From: Chryseobacterium paludis
GTDB lineage: Bacteria; Bacteroidota; Bacteroidia; Flavobacteriales; Weeksellaceae
Direction of reading: 5' to 3'
Length of the DNA stretch: 64,000 bases
Assembly (NCBI RefSeq): GCF_025403485.1
Contig: NZ_CP099966.1
Location: 1,364,001 to 1,428,000 of the forward strand
Within the stretch, counting starts at the first letter, position 1; every line of letters begins with the position of its first letter. The translations under genes were made by a program, and so were the position numbers. This document shows positions 16,276 to 24,058 of this stretch, one piece after another. The notes beneath the pieces were generated by a model. That model was given only the letters and a program-made list of their open reading frames with translations. It had not been told where the DNA came from and searched no databases.

Positions 16276-17142
16276 ATGAGACAGTTAAAAATTACTAAGC
16301 AGGTAACCAACAGGGAAACTGCTTCACTAGACAAGTATTTGCAGGAAATTGGTAAGGTAGAATTGATTACTGCAGACGAAGAAGTAGATTTGGCACAGAA
16401 AATTCGTGCAGGTGACAGAGCCGCATTGGAAAAATTAATCAAAGCCAACCTTCGTTTCGTAGTTTCTGTATCTAAACAATATCAAAACCAAGGTCTTTCT
16501 TTACCCGATTTGATCAATGAAGGTAACTTAGGACTTATGAAAGCTGCAAAAAGATATGATGAGACCAGAGGTTTCAAATTTATCTCTTACGCAGTTTGGT
16601 GGATTCGTCAATCAATTTTACAGGCTTTGGCAGAACAGTCAAGAATTGTAAGATTACCACTAAACAAGATTGGCTCAATTAACAAAATTAATAAAGCATA
16701 CGCTCACCTTGAGCAGGAAAATGAAAGACCACCTTCTCCGGAAGAATTGGCTGAAGTTCTTGACATGAGTGAAGAAGACATTAAAGAATCTATGAAAAAC
16801 TCCGGTAGACACTTGTCTATGGATGCACCTTTAGTAGAAGGTGAAGATTCTAATCTTTATGATGTATTACGTTCTGGAGAATCTCCAAGTCCTGATAAAG
16901 ATCTAATGCTTGAATCTCTTCAAATTGAGATCGAAAGAGCATTGAATACTTTAACTCCAAGAGAAGCGGATCTTGTAAGATTGTACTTCGGATTAAACGG
17001 AAAACATCCAATGACTTTGGAAGAAATTGGTGAAACTTTTGACCTAACGAGAGAAAGAGTTCGTCAGATCAAAGAAAAAGCAATCAAAAGACTAAAACAT
17101 AATACAAGAAGTAAGATTTTGAAATCTTACCTAGGTAAATAA
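16276..17142 (+). CDS. rpoD: Primary sigma factor RpoD/SigA
   Basis: A 288-residue sigma-70 factor, the housekeeping sigma of Bacteroidota. It begins [20 protein letters not shown], typical of the lineage, and lacks the acidic region 1.1 of the E. coli protein; 288 residues is the normal size here. Region 2 is about 50-120 ([35 protein letters not shown]), region 3 follows, and region 4 has the helix-turn-helix [20 protein letters not shown]. It is expected to recognise the TTG / TAnnTTTG promoters seen in this window. Monocistronic with its own terminator. Confidence 0.97.
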   Translation: MRQLKITKQVTNRETASLDKYLQEIGKVELITADEEVDLAQKIRAGDRAALEKLIKANLRFVVSVSKQYQNQGLSLPDLINEGNLGLMKAAKRYDETRGFKFISYAVWWIRQSILQALAEQSRIVRLPLNKIGSINKINKAYAHLEQENERPPSPEELAEVLDMSEEDIKESMKNSGRHLSMDAPLVEGEDSNLYDVLRSGESPSPDKDLMLESLQIEIERALNTLTPREADLVRLYFGLNGKHPMTLEEIGETFDLTRERVRQIKEKAIKRLKHNTRSKILKSYLGK

Positions 17143-17164
17143 TTTAGCCTAAATAATTAATTAG

Positions 17165-17197
17165 CGGAGTTTGATTTTTCAGACTCCGTTTTTTTTT
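17165..17197 (+). terminator. Terminator of rpoD
   Basis: CGGAGT (17165-17170) pairs with ACTCCG (17183-17188), followed by a T8 run. Confidence 0.9.
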
Positions 17198-17238
17198 ATC
17201 TTTATATTACATCTTCAACTAATTAAATAATCATAAAA

Positions 17239-17325
17239 TTTGTCATTCAGAATGAAGCGTAAGCAGAATGAAGAATCTCAAAAAAAGATAAATTATTAAT
17301 GGATTTCTCCCATAGTCGAAATGAC
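17239..17325. repeat. REP-like dispersed repeat
   Basis: Starts TGTCATTCAGAATGAAGCG and ends TCGAAATGAC, so the ends (GTCATT/AATGAC) are inverted; it also contains GAAGAATCTC and GGATTTCTC. A related element with the same ends lies at 58911-59004. Confidence 0.55.
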
Positions 17326-17434
17326 GGTCCTAATGGCAGTGAAATTATAAGTTATTGAATCCAATGAATATCAGCTTGATCATCAGTAAAAATCTATTTT
17401 ATTTGCTTATTTTTAATACTTATAAATGGTAATT

Positions 17435-18028
17435 ATGAAAAAAATACTATTAACCTCTGCGCTGGTTTTATTTTTATTTTCCTGTACAGAAAATAAGTCT
17501 GAAAACACTCCTATCCCGGATAATGTTGTAGATAATGCAGAATCTTCTGTATCAGGTTCATTTAAAAGTGGACGGAGTGAAGATATGATCGATCAGATTT
17601 ATTCTGAACTTATTAAAAACGATAAAAACCTTCAGGCACTGGATGATAAAATAAAAAGCATCAATCAGGAAGCAGGTAAAGTTATCTTCGAATATAAAAA
17701 AGTCTTTGATAAATCTGAATCCTATTATCGCGATGCTGAATATCATACCAGTTCAATAAGCGATTCCCTGATGAAAAAGGAAATCACAAAATCTATTAAA
17801 GCAAGCTCCGATACATACTTTTCAAAAGTTAAAAACATCAAAGACTTAATCAATCAGGTGAATACCAATGAAAAGAAAATGAATGATTTATACACCGTTT
17901 TTAAAGTCAATAAAACACTTCCTGAAATTGAAAAATATCAGAATGCACATCCTTTGAAGCCAGATCATTTAAATAGCTTCATTAACAAACAAAATAAACT
18001 ATTGACCGAATTAAAAAATTTGAAATAA
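17435..18028 (+). CDS. Coiled-coil lipoprotein of unknown function
   Basis: A lipoprotein of about 197 residues with a lipobox (LFLFSC) after a clear signal peptide; the ATG at 17435 (MKKILLTSALVLFLFSC) is preferred over the ATG at 17426. The mature part is Lys- and Asn-rich and helical with heptad-like spacing (NDKNLQALDDKIKSINQEAG, KVKNIKDLINQVNTNEKKMN). No family was recognised. It is followed 28 bp later by an acetyltransferase gene. Confidence 0.7.
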   Translation: MKKILLTSALVLFLFSCTENKSENTPIPDNVVDNAESSVSGSFKSGRSEDMIDQIYSELIKNDKNLQALDDKIKSINQEAGKVIFEYKKVFDKSESYYRDAEYHTSSISDSLMKKEITKSIKASSDTYFSKVKNIKDLINQVNTNEKKMNDLYTVFKVNKTLPEIEKYQNAHPLKPDHLNSFINKQNKLLTELKNLK

Positions 18029-18056
18029 TTCAAAATAAAAGTCTATAAAAGTCACA

Positions 18057-18566
18057 ATGATGCAATATACCACTCAATGGCTCAGTGATAAAAGCCGTGT
18101 TAAAGAATTAGTAGATTTTTTTATTACCCATAAAACAGAATCTTATATTTCGCATGGAGAAATAATATCCGGCCGAGCTGAAAATACTCACGAATGGAGC
18201 TCAAATCTTGAGTCTATACTAACAGACCAGCTTACTACCGATTTTAACTCAGAAGATTCTTCTTCCTCAAAATTAGAAATTTTAATTGCAGAAAATAATG
18301 ATGGCAACATCATTGGAATGTTGGTCTTTAATGTAATCTACAGTGGTTTTAAAAAATATGCTGTTTTAGAAGATATGCTGTTGAATAATGCTTTCCGTGG
18401 ACAATCTATTGGAAGTACTTTACTGGAAAATGCCATTCAGGAATCTAAAAATTGGAATGTCAGCTTTATTCTTTTAGAAAGTGGGATTGATAATAAAGGA
18501 GCACATCATTTCTTTGAAAAATATGGCTTCACAAAAGTATCAGAAAATTACATTCTGACGATGTAA
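18057..18566 (+). CDS. GNAT-family N-acetyltransferase
   Basis: A 169-residue acetyl-CoA-dependent transferase. The acetyl-CoA-binding motif A is VLEDMLLNNAFRGQSIGSTLLENAI (about 103-127), with the R/Q-x-x-G-x-G/S loop as RGQSIGS. The family C-terminus HHFFEKYGFTKVSENYILTM is present. A second ATG lies at 18060. The acceptor substrate is unknown. It probably forms a transcription unit with the flanking lipoprotein and monooxygenase genes. Confidence 0.88.
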   Translation: MMQYTTQWLSDKSRVKELVDFFITHKTESYISHGEIISGRAENTHEWSSNLESILTDQLTTDFNSEDSSSSKLEILIAENNDGNIIGMLVFNVIYSGFKKYAVLEDMLLNNAFRGQSIGSTLLENAIQESKNWNVSFILLESGIDNKGAHHFFEKYGFTKVSENYILTM

Positions 18567-18599
18567 AATAAGCTTTCAAATTAACAACTTCATCTGCTT

Positions 18600-19718
18600 A
18601 TGAATTCTATTTCAATAATTGGAGCCGGAATTGGCGGTTTAACACTTGGAAATATCCTAAAACAGCAACATATTGATTTTAGTATCTATGATTCTGTACC
18701 GGAAATAAAACCAGTGGGAGCCGGAATTATGATGGCTATGAATGCCATGCAGGTTTTTGATCAGTTGGGATTAAAACAGAAAATTGAAGAAGCCGGTAAT
18801 AAAATCCATAAAATATCGATTACCAATCAATATCTAAAACCTATTTCTGATACCAATAGCCTTGAATTTGAAAAGAAATTTAATTCCTGTAATGTGGCAA
18901 TTCACAGAGCAGAATTACAGAGAATTCTCGCTGAAAACATGGGTATTGAAAACATTCAGCTCAATTATAACTTAAAACAAATTATAAAAAAAGAAAATTA
19001 CCATCTCCATTTTGAAAATAGACAGGAAATAGAAAGTACTGTTGTTTTTGGCGCTGATGGAATTAAATCAAACATTCGTAATCAAATTCTAAAAACAGGA
19101 ACAATCCGGGATACAAAACAAAAATGCTGGCGTGGACTGGTCGATTTTGAATTACCGGAAAAATATAATCAGGAAGCCCTTGAGACATGGGGAGTTGGTA
19201 AACGCTTTGGCTTTGTAAGAATATCAGATAAAAAAGTCTATTGGTATGCAGTGATCAAAGACAAAAATCTGAACCCGGATACTGATCTGCTTTCTACTTA
19301 TAGCGATTTTGATCCTTTAGTTATTAAAATTTTAGAAGCAACAGATCCTAAAAATATTATTTTCAACGACATTACAGACCTTTCTCCCATCCCAAAATGG
19401 CATTCAGACAACTTATGCCTCATTGGTGATTCTGCGCACGCAACGACTCCTAATATGGGTCAGGGAGCTTGCCAGGCAATAGAAGATGCTTACATTATTG
19501 GTAAATTATTAGAAAAGAGTAAAAATTTCAATTCTGTTTTTGAAGACTTTCAAAAAATAAGAAGAAAAAAAGTAGATTATATTGTCAGTACAAGCCGACA
19601 GGTTGGAAACATTTCACAATGGCAATATGGAACCTCTCTCCGTAATTTTTTAATGGGTATTATCCCTGAAAGTATCAACAAAAAAATGATTGAAAAAATA
19701 GCGACGCTGGAAATGTAA
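18600..19718 (+). CDS. FAD-dependent monooxygenase (PHBH fold)
   Basis: A 372-residue flavin hydroxylase. The dinucleotide-binding motif GAGIGGLTLGNIL is at about residues 8-20, the GD motif is in ICLIGDSAHATTPNMGQG-like text at about 278-295, and the conserved DG motif is in VVFGADGIKSNIR. The NMGQGACQAIEDA stretch resembles urate/aromatic hydroxylases. It is not close to TetX in the sequences I can recall, so I do not call it a tetracycline-inactivating enzyme. The substrate is unknown. Confidence 0.82.
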   Translation: MNSISIIGAGIGGLTLGNILKQQHIDFSIYDSVPEIKPVGAGIMMAMNAMQVFDQLGLKQKIEEAGNKIHKISITNQYLKPISDTNSLEFEKKFNSCNVAIHRAELQRILAENMGIENIQLNYNLKQIIKKENYHLHFENRQEIESTVVFGADGIKSNIRNQILKTGTIRDTKQKCWRGLVDFELPEKYNQEALETWGVGKRFGFVRISDKKVYWYAVIKDKNLNPDTDLLSTYSDFDPLVIKILEATDPKNIIFNDITDLSPIPKWHSDNLCLIGDSAHATTPNMGQGACQAIEDAYIIGKLLEKSKNFNSVFEDFQKIRRKKVDYIVSTSRQVGNISQWQYGTSLRNFLMGIIPESINKKMIEKIATLEM

Positions 19719-19739
19719 CGAATTAGTCATCATATGATC

Positions 19740-20018
19740 CTAATCACCCCATTCTACAAATGTTTCTGTCCCGTCGATTTTTCCACTAAATATACCTTTC
19801 ACTTTTATTCTTGGGGTATTAAGTTTTAAATAATTATCAAAGACAAGTTGATTTTGATAATTATTTAAAACTTAATACCCACTCTTCACTAGATCCATTT
19901 ATTATATTCAAGCTTTCAAAAGATTTAATTTTTCTCTCTTTAGCATATTCAATAGCATGTGGGATTTTCGTTTCATTGGAATATCATAAAATAAATATAC
20001 GCTTTCAAATATAAAGCA
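19740..20018 (-). pseudogene. Decayed gene relic of unknown family
   Basis: Read on the minus strand, the sequence contains protein-like text in pieces: SVYLFYDI, then after a shift SNETKIPHAIEYAKERKIKS and FESLNIINGSSEEWVLSFK then a stop, then in the next frame NQLVFDNYLKLNTPRIKVKG and IFSGKIDGTETFVEWGD then a TAG at 19742-19740. Two 1-nt shifts would join them into one C-terminal domain. The second shift lies at a perfect 28-bp inverted repeat. There is no start codon or 5' part; the terminator of the copper oxidase gene is just upstream. The family is not recognised. Confidence 0.5.
19814..19880. repeat. 28-bp perfect inverted repeat
   Basis: The arms 19814-19841 and 19853-19880 are exact reverse complements around an 11-nt spacer. 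They start and end with GGGTATTAAG and CTTAATACCC. The arms lie inside the gene relic, and each arm reads as coding text on the minus strand. Confidence 0.9.
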
Positions 20019-20054
20019 AGAAAAAACCGCCTCAGTGATGAGACGGTTTTTTTT
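20019..20054 (-). terminator. Terminator of the multicopper oxidase gene
   Basis: AAACCGCCTCA pairs with TGAGACGGTTT (one G-T pair) around GTGA. A runs on the plus strand give the T run for minus-strand transcripts. Confidence 0.8.
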
Positions 20055-20056
20055 AT

Positions 20057-22792
20057 TTAATAAGTCAGTGTAACACCTGCTCCCCAACCCATTTCATTAT
20101 CATAATTTCCTGAAATTGAGAACCATTTTTGTACGATATACCGTAGTCCTGTAGTAAATTCTCCATCAGAATTAAGACTAAAGTTTCCTCTTATCCTTCT
20201 GGAAATCGGAATATCCTCCCTGCTTAGCTCCAGTAATACTTTTCCATTCTGATCTACACTTGCATCTGCTGTAATCAACATAGGCAAAAGGTATTGTGCA
20301 CCCACAATGAAAGTAGCCTTATTCTTTGAGGCGATGTTTTGTCCAAACCAGGTTTTCTTACCCTCATACTTCATTCCCATCTCTTCTGTCATTTGTCTTT
20401 CCATGATCTCATGATTCTTCTGAATCCTAAAACCGGCATAAGGAAGTGCCCATTGAAATTTCCCTAAGAATCTTCCTACTTTAAAATTTCCATCAAAATG
20501 GTCGAAGTTCCAATTGGAATGAAATTCATTCAGATTAGCCCATCTCGGTCCGAACATCGTCATGGTTTCAGTATGTATTTTATTGCTTGCAATATCCAGC
20601 ATCGCCATTGAGCTCACCATTCTGTTATCCTTAAGGAAATTTTTCCAGGCTAACTTCCTGTTTGGAAGCTGAGGATTGGGTTTAGAATCCTCATAGCTGA
20701 ATATCCTTCCCATTCCAGCCATCATATGGTATAAAATGTGACAGTGAAAAAACCAGTCGCCATCCTGATTAGCAACAAATTCTATCGTGTTTGTTTCCAT
20801 TGGCATAATATCCACTACATTTTTTAGTGGTGAGTACTCTCCTTTTGAATTGATCAGTCTAAAATCATGTCCGTGCAAGTGCATTGGATGTCGCATCATC
20901 GAATTATTATACATCGTAATTCTCAGAATCTCTCCTTTCTTAACCAAAATCTTATCCGTTTCCGTCACTGTTTTATTATCTAGAGTCCACAGATAATGGT
21001 TCATGTTACCTTCCAATGTAAACTTAAGCTCTCTGACATTTTCGGTTGGAAGGATTGTTTTTTCAGGAGCTTTTAAAATATTATAGGAAAGCCTTTTAAT
21101 CGTTTTTTCCTCTTTCATATCCATTCCAGAATGTTGGGAATGATCCTCTTTTTCATCTTTTGTTTTTACCCCCATCATTTCATTAATATGCTTCATCGTC
21201 ATTTTTCGCTGGCTTTCAGAAAGTTCAGGGTACATCACTTCATTCATATCCATCATCTGGTTACCCATAGTCATACTCATAGGCTTCATATTTCCACTCA
21301 TTTCCATCATTCCATTCATCATCTTCATTCCTTCAAAAAGTTTTAATCTTGGTAAATCAGGAGCTTCTACCTTTTCTCCTGATCCCAGCCAAAGTGAAGA
21401 ATGTCCAATTCGGTCTTCCGAAGTAGCGCGAAATTCAAAACTTTTATCTTCAGGAATGGTCACCTCAATATCATAGGTTTCAGAAACTCCTACGATCAGA
21501 CGATCAACTTCTGTAGGAACTACATCATTTCCATCATTACCCACGACTTTAATTTTTCCGCCACCATAATTTAACCAAAAGTAGGTTGAAGATCCACCGT
21601 TTGCCACTCTTAGCCTTACTTTATCTCCAGCTTTTAGATTGGAATACTCAGAACTTGGCAATCCGTTAATGAGAAATTTATCATAATACACATCACTTAC
21701 ATCCATCGCCTCCATTCTTTTCCATTCATTCAGGGCTTTTGTTCCAAAATTTCCAGATTTAATAGCTTCCCAATAACTTTGAACAGCATTCTTCTTAATA
21801 GCATACCAATCTGTATTGGCCATATGAAGTCTCCTGGCAATCTGCATTGGATCTTCATCACTCCAATCTCCAAGTAGTATAGGGATTTCCTTTGTATACT
21901 GCTCTGTCGGTTCTCCTTCCCTTTTCTTGAAAACTAAAATACCATTCATGCCAATCTGTTCCTGATGTCCCTGATGCGAATGATACCAATAGGTCCCATT
22001 TTGAGAAACTTTAAATTTATATAGATGAGTTTCTCCAGGTATTACAGGTTTTGTGGTAAGGTATGGAACTCCATCATGTTCATTGGGCAGAATAACTCCA
22101 TGCCAATGAAATCCTGTGTTTTCCTTTAGCATATTATGAAGATAAATTTCAGCGGTATCACCTTCTGTAAAATATAAGGTCGGAGCCTGTAACTTACCGT
22201 TTACCGCAATAGCTCTTCTGTTCTTCCCTGTAAAGTTGACAATCGTATCTTTAACATACAGATCATAACGAACGGTTTTACCCCCAAAAGTAATTTTACC
22301 GTTCTCAGAATTTCTTCTTAAAACTGAGGTCTCTTCTTTCTGATTTTCTACCGTCTTTTGTTTCTGATCTTCCTTTTCTACCAAATCCATTCCACACTTA
22401 GGACATTTTCCCGGTTTATCGGAAATTACCTCTGGGTGCATCGGACAACTATAGGCTGTCTGAGATTTTGAGAGCGTTTTAGGGTTAGAGATAGGTTGAG
22501 CTTTAGAGGTTATTTTTACATAACTCCTTTTCTCTGCCTCAGGCTTATTATTTCTTTTTATATCCTGAGTCTTTGTTTCTTGTTTTTCAATTGGCCTAGC
22601 TGTAGGTTTTGAAATAACTTTAGGCTTAATGGCAACAGTTTTTTTTACTAAGGTCATTCCACATTTCGGGCAGTCTCCAGGTTTTTGGGAAACTACTTCA
22701 GAATGCATTGGACAGGTATAGTAAGTTTTTGTCGATTGTGTGAAAGTAAAAACAGAGAACAAAAACATCAGAAATATTATTATTTTTCTCAT
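20057..22792 (-). CDS. Multicopper oxidase with two heavy-metal-binding modules (CopA-like)
   Basis: A 911-residue exported copper oxidase, likely oxidising Cu(I) in the periplasm. After a signal peptide come two metal-binding modules, YTCPMHSEVVSQKPGDCPKC (about 25-48) and YSCPMHPEVISDKPGKCPKC (about 114-137), joined by a Lys/Thr-rich linker. Copper ligands follow: HWHG (229-232), YWYHSH (268-273), a Met-rich stretch near 490-525, HPMHLHGHDF, and HCHILYHMMAGM. The last about 200 residues (from FGPRWANLNEF) are beta-rich like CopB, ending VTLTY. The 911-residue length is large; the CopB-like tail and the second metal module explain it. Confidence 0.9.
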   Translation of the reverse strand: MRKIIIFLMFLFSVFTFTQSTKTYYTCPMHSEVVSQKPGDCPKCGMTLVKKTVAIKPKVISKPTARPIEKQETKTQDIKRNNKPEAEKRSYVKITSKAQPISNPKTLSKSQTAYSCPMHPEVISDKPGKCPKCGMDLVEKEDQKQKTVENQKEETSVLRRNSENGKITFGGKTVRYDLYVKDTIVNFTGKNRRAIAVNGKLQAPTLYFTEGDTAEIYLHNMLKENTGFHWHGVILPNEHDGVPYLTTKPVIPGETHLYKFKVSQNGTYWYHSHQGHQEQIGMNGILVFKKREGEPTEQYTKEIPILLGDWSDEDPMQIARRLHMANTDWYAIKKNAVQSYWEAIKSGNFGTKALNEWKRMEAMDVSDVYYDKFLINGLPSSEYSNLKAGDKVRLRVANGGSSTYFWLNYGGGKIKVVGNDGNDVVPTEVDRLIVGVSETYDIEVTIPEDKSFEFRATSEDRIGHSSLWLGSGEKVEAPDLPRLKLFEGMKMMNGMMEMSGNMKPMSMTMGNQMMDMNEVMYPELSESQRKMTMKHINEMMGVKTKDEKEDHSQHSGMDMKEEKTIKRLSYNILKAPEKTILPTENVRELKFTLEGNMNHYLWTLDNKTVTETDKILVKKGEILRITMYNNSMMRHPMHLHGHDFRLINSKGEYSPLKNVVDIMPMETNTIEFVANQDGDWFFHCHILYHMMAGMGRIFSYEDSKPNPQLPNRKLAWKNFLKDNRMVSSMAMLDIASNKIHTETMTMFGPRWANLNEFHSNWNFDHFDGNFKVGRFLGKFQWALPYAGFRIQKNHEIMERQMTEEMGMKYEGKKTWFGQNIASKNKATFIVGAQYLLPMLITADASVDQNGKVLLELSREDIPISRRIRGNFSLNSDGEFTTGLRYIVQKWFSISGNYDNEMGWGAGVTLTY

Positions 22793-22815
22793 AATATTTC
22801 GAGTTTATTTAAAGC

Positions 22816-22864
22816 TGTATAGTTTAATTATTCAATTAAAGTAAATTATAATTTAAACTATACA
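22816..22864. repeat. 12-bp inverted repeat upstream of the copper oxidase gene
   Basis: TGTATAGTTTAA (22816-22827) and TTAAACTATACA (22853-22864) are perfect complements around a 25-nt AT-rich loop. It lies between the DUF3347 gene and the oxidase start, at 24-72 bp from that start. It is either an operator or a stem-loop in the leader. Confidence 0.6.
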
Positions 22865-22893
22865 ACTACCTATTTTATAGATCAATATAAAAA

Positions 22894-23367
22894 TTAATTA
22901 ATCTCAGTTTTAACACTTCCACATGAAAGCATTTTACTTCCGTAATAGGGATTTACAATTTGCTTTTCATCACTCAACCAACTTCCATCAGCCATTGGGC
23001 AGTACTGAACAAAAATTGGTTTTTCTGAAAGTTTAAATTGCTTTGTTAATGCAATCATATTATCAGAGAGATTAAGAAAAGTCTCTCTTTGTGTATTGAT
23101 GCTTCTGGCCTCAGAAATAGCGGTAGCATCTTTTTTAAGAATCGTTAAGTTTCCTTCTGAAACTACTTTATAGTCAATTGTTGAAGCCGTTTTAATGAAT
23201 TCTGATGCTGCTTTTGACGTTTTATCAGCATCATCGGATGCCAATGCTGTTTTAATAGCAATATAATTTTTATATAACTTTGAAACCTGAGGATTTGATT
23301 TTGATTGTGCAGACACAAAAATCATTGAAAATAAAGAGAATACTGCGGTTACGATATACTTTTTCAT
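22894..23367 (-). CDS. DUF3347 protein, exported
   Basis: A 157-residue exported protein with a signal peptide (cut near VSAQ). The domain fits DUF3347: YKNYIAIKTALASDDADKTS, a helical middle and a C-terminal FVQYCPMADGSWLSDEK with a Cys and Met. DUF3347 is often linked to copper handling, and here it lies just upstream of the copper oxidase on the same strand. Copper binding is inferred; the CxxM-like motif CPMADGSW is a plausible site. Confidence 0.8.
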   Translation of the reverse strand: MKKYIVTAVFSLFSMIFVSAQSKSNPQVSKLYKNYIAIKTALASDDADKTSKAASEFIKTASTIDYKVVSEGNLTILKKDATAISEARSINTQRETFLNLSDNMIALTKQFKLSEKPIFVQYCPMADGSWLSDEKQIVNPYYGSKMLSCGSVKTEIN

Positions 23368-23478
23368 TGTTTTAAAATTTAGAATTAAATAAGTTTTTAA
23401 TAAGAATAACTGAGAGTCGCCTATTGCGACAAAACTTGCCGTTCGTTATAATGAAACCATTAAACGAAGAACTTAATT

Positions 23479-23856
23479 CTAAATTCTGAAATTACAATGT
23501 GTAATAAAGATAGGTATAGATCGATTTTCAGGTGGTGCATTGATCTGAATTGATGTAAATTTTACAGCTGAAAAAGAGTGATCCGTAAAGAAAAACTCAT
23601 GGTTTTGAAATTCAGCAATCTGTTTTAAAAAATCAATTTTTAAGAAATCTGATTTTTGTGAATCATCAACTTTTACAACTTTGATTTCTGTTTTACAACA
23701 ATCCTTTTTAGTTTTAACACCGCATTTAGCACAAATATCATCTGTCTTCTGACTTACTGATACCATTTCCTGCATACAATAATGTACACTGAAAACTGCT
23801 CCGGAAGAAAATCCAAAGTAGAAAACAGAAAACAATATGGCAAGAATCTTTTTCAT
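23479..23856 (-). CDS. HYC_CC_PP family protein
   Basis: A small exported protein of about 125 residues. It shows the three marks that name the family: HYC (FSVHYCMQEM), CC (KKDCCKTEI) and PP (NAPPEN), plus CAKCG. Cysteine and histidine content suggests metal binding, fitting the copper cluster. The start at 23856 (MKKILAIL) is chosen since the TTG at 23868 lies within the -7 element (TACCTTTG, 23873-23866). The leader would be only about 5 nt. Confidence 0.8.
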   Translation of the reverse strand: MKKILAILFSVFYFGFSSGAVFSVHYCMQEMVSVSQKTDDICAKCGVKTKKDCCKTEIKVVKVDDSQKSDFLKIDFLKQIAEFQNHEFFFTDHSFSAVKFTSIQINAPPENRSIPIFITHCNFRI

Positions 23857-23865
23857 ATGCTGAAG

Positions 23866-23925
23866 CAAAGGTAAAAATAACTTTCTAGCAATTGTTATAA
23901 AATTATGTAATGTTGTTATAAAATT
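23866..23925 (-). promoter_or_regulatory. Promoter and 13-bp direct repeats of the HYC_CC_PP gene
   Basis: On the minus strand a -7 element TACCTTTG (23873-23866) is followed within about 10 nt by the ATG. Upstream (higher coordinates) TTGTTATAAAATT occurs twice on the plus strand, at 23892-23904 and 23913-23925: an exact 13-bp direct repeat with a 21-bp period, i.e. two helical turns. This looks like paired binding sites for a regulator. Confidence 0.55.
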
Positions 23926-23938
23926 CGGAAAACAGCAA

Positions 23939-23969
23939 ATAAAAAACTCCTGAAAATTTCAGAAGTTTA
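23939..23969 (-). terminator. Terminator of the TonB receptor gene
   Basis: AACTCCTGAAA pairs with TTTCAGAAGTT (one mismatch); the plus-strand A run gives a T run on the minus strand. Confidence 0.7.
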
Positions 23970-23982
23970 TATTGTCTTTATT

Positions 23983-24011
23983 TCTCGCGCATTATGCAGA
24001 TTGAGCAGATT
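23983..24011. repeat. Partial copy of the CTCGCAGATTT repeat family
   Basis: CTCGCGCATTATGCAGATTG followed by AGCAGATTT. It resembles the left half of the element at 4083-4156. Confidence 0.45.
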
Positions 24012-24058
24012 TCCAACCTTTGCTACTTAATACTTTATATCTGCTGCCAAATAACTAT

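Noticed and set aside
16276..17142. rpoD seen as truncated because it is 288 residues
   Set aside because: Bacteroidota primary sigma factors normally lack region 1.1 and have this length.
18600..19718. TetX-type tetracycline-inactivating monooxygenase
   Set aside because: The FAD motifs are shared by the whole fold, but the sequence differs from TetX as I recall it and fits urate/aromatic hydroxylase-type proteins better.
19814..19880. The 28-bp inverted repeat as an ordinary terminator or insertion-sequence ends
   Set aside because: No T run follows, the stem is AT-rich, there is no transposase or target duplication, and the arms lie within coding-like text.
21131..21346. Plus-strand reading frame coding a His-rich 71-residue protein
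   Set aside because: It is antisense to the Met-rich part of the multicopper oxidase: ATG read backwards gives CAT (His). The His-richness is an artefact.
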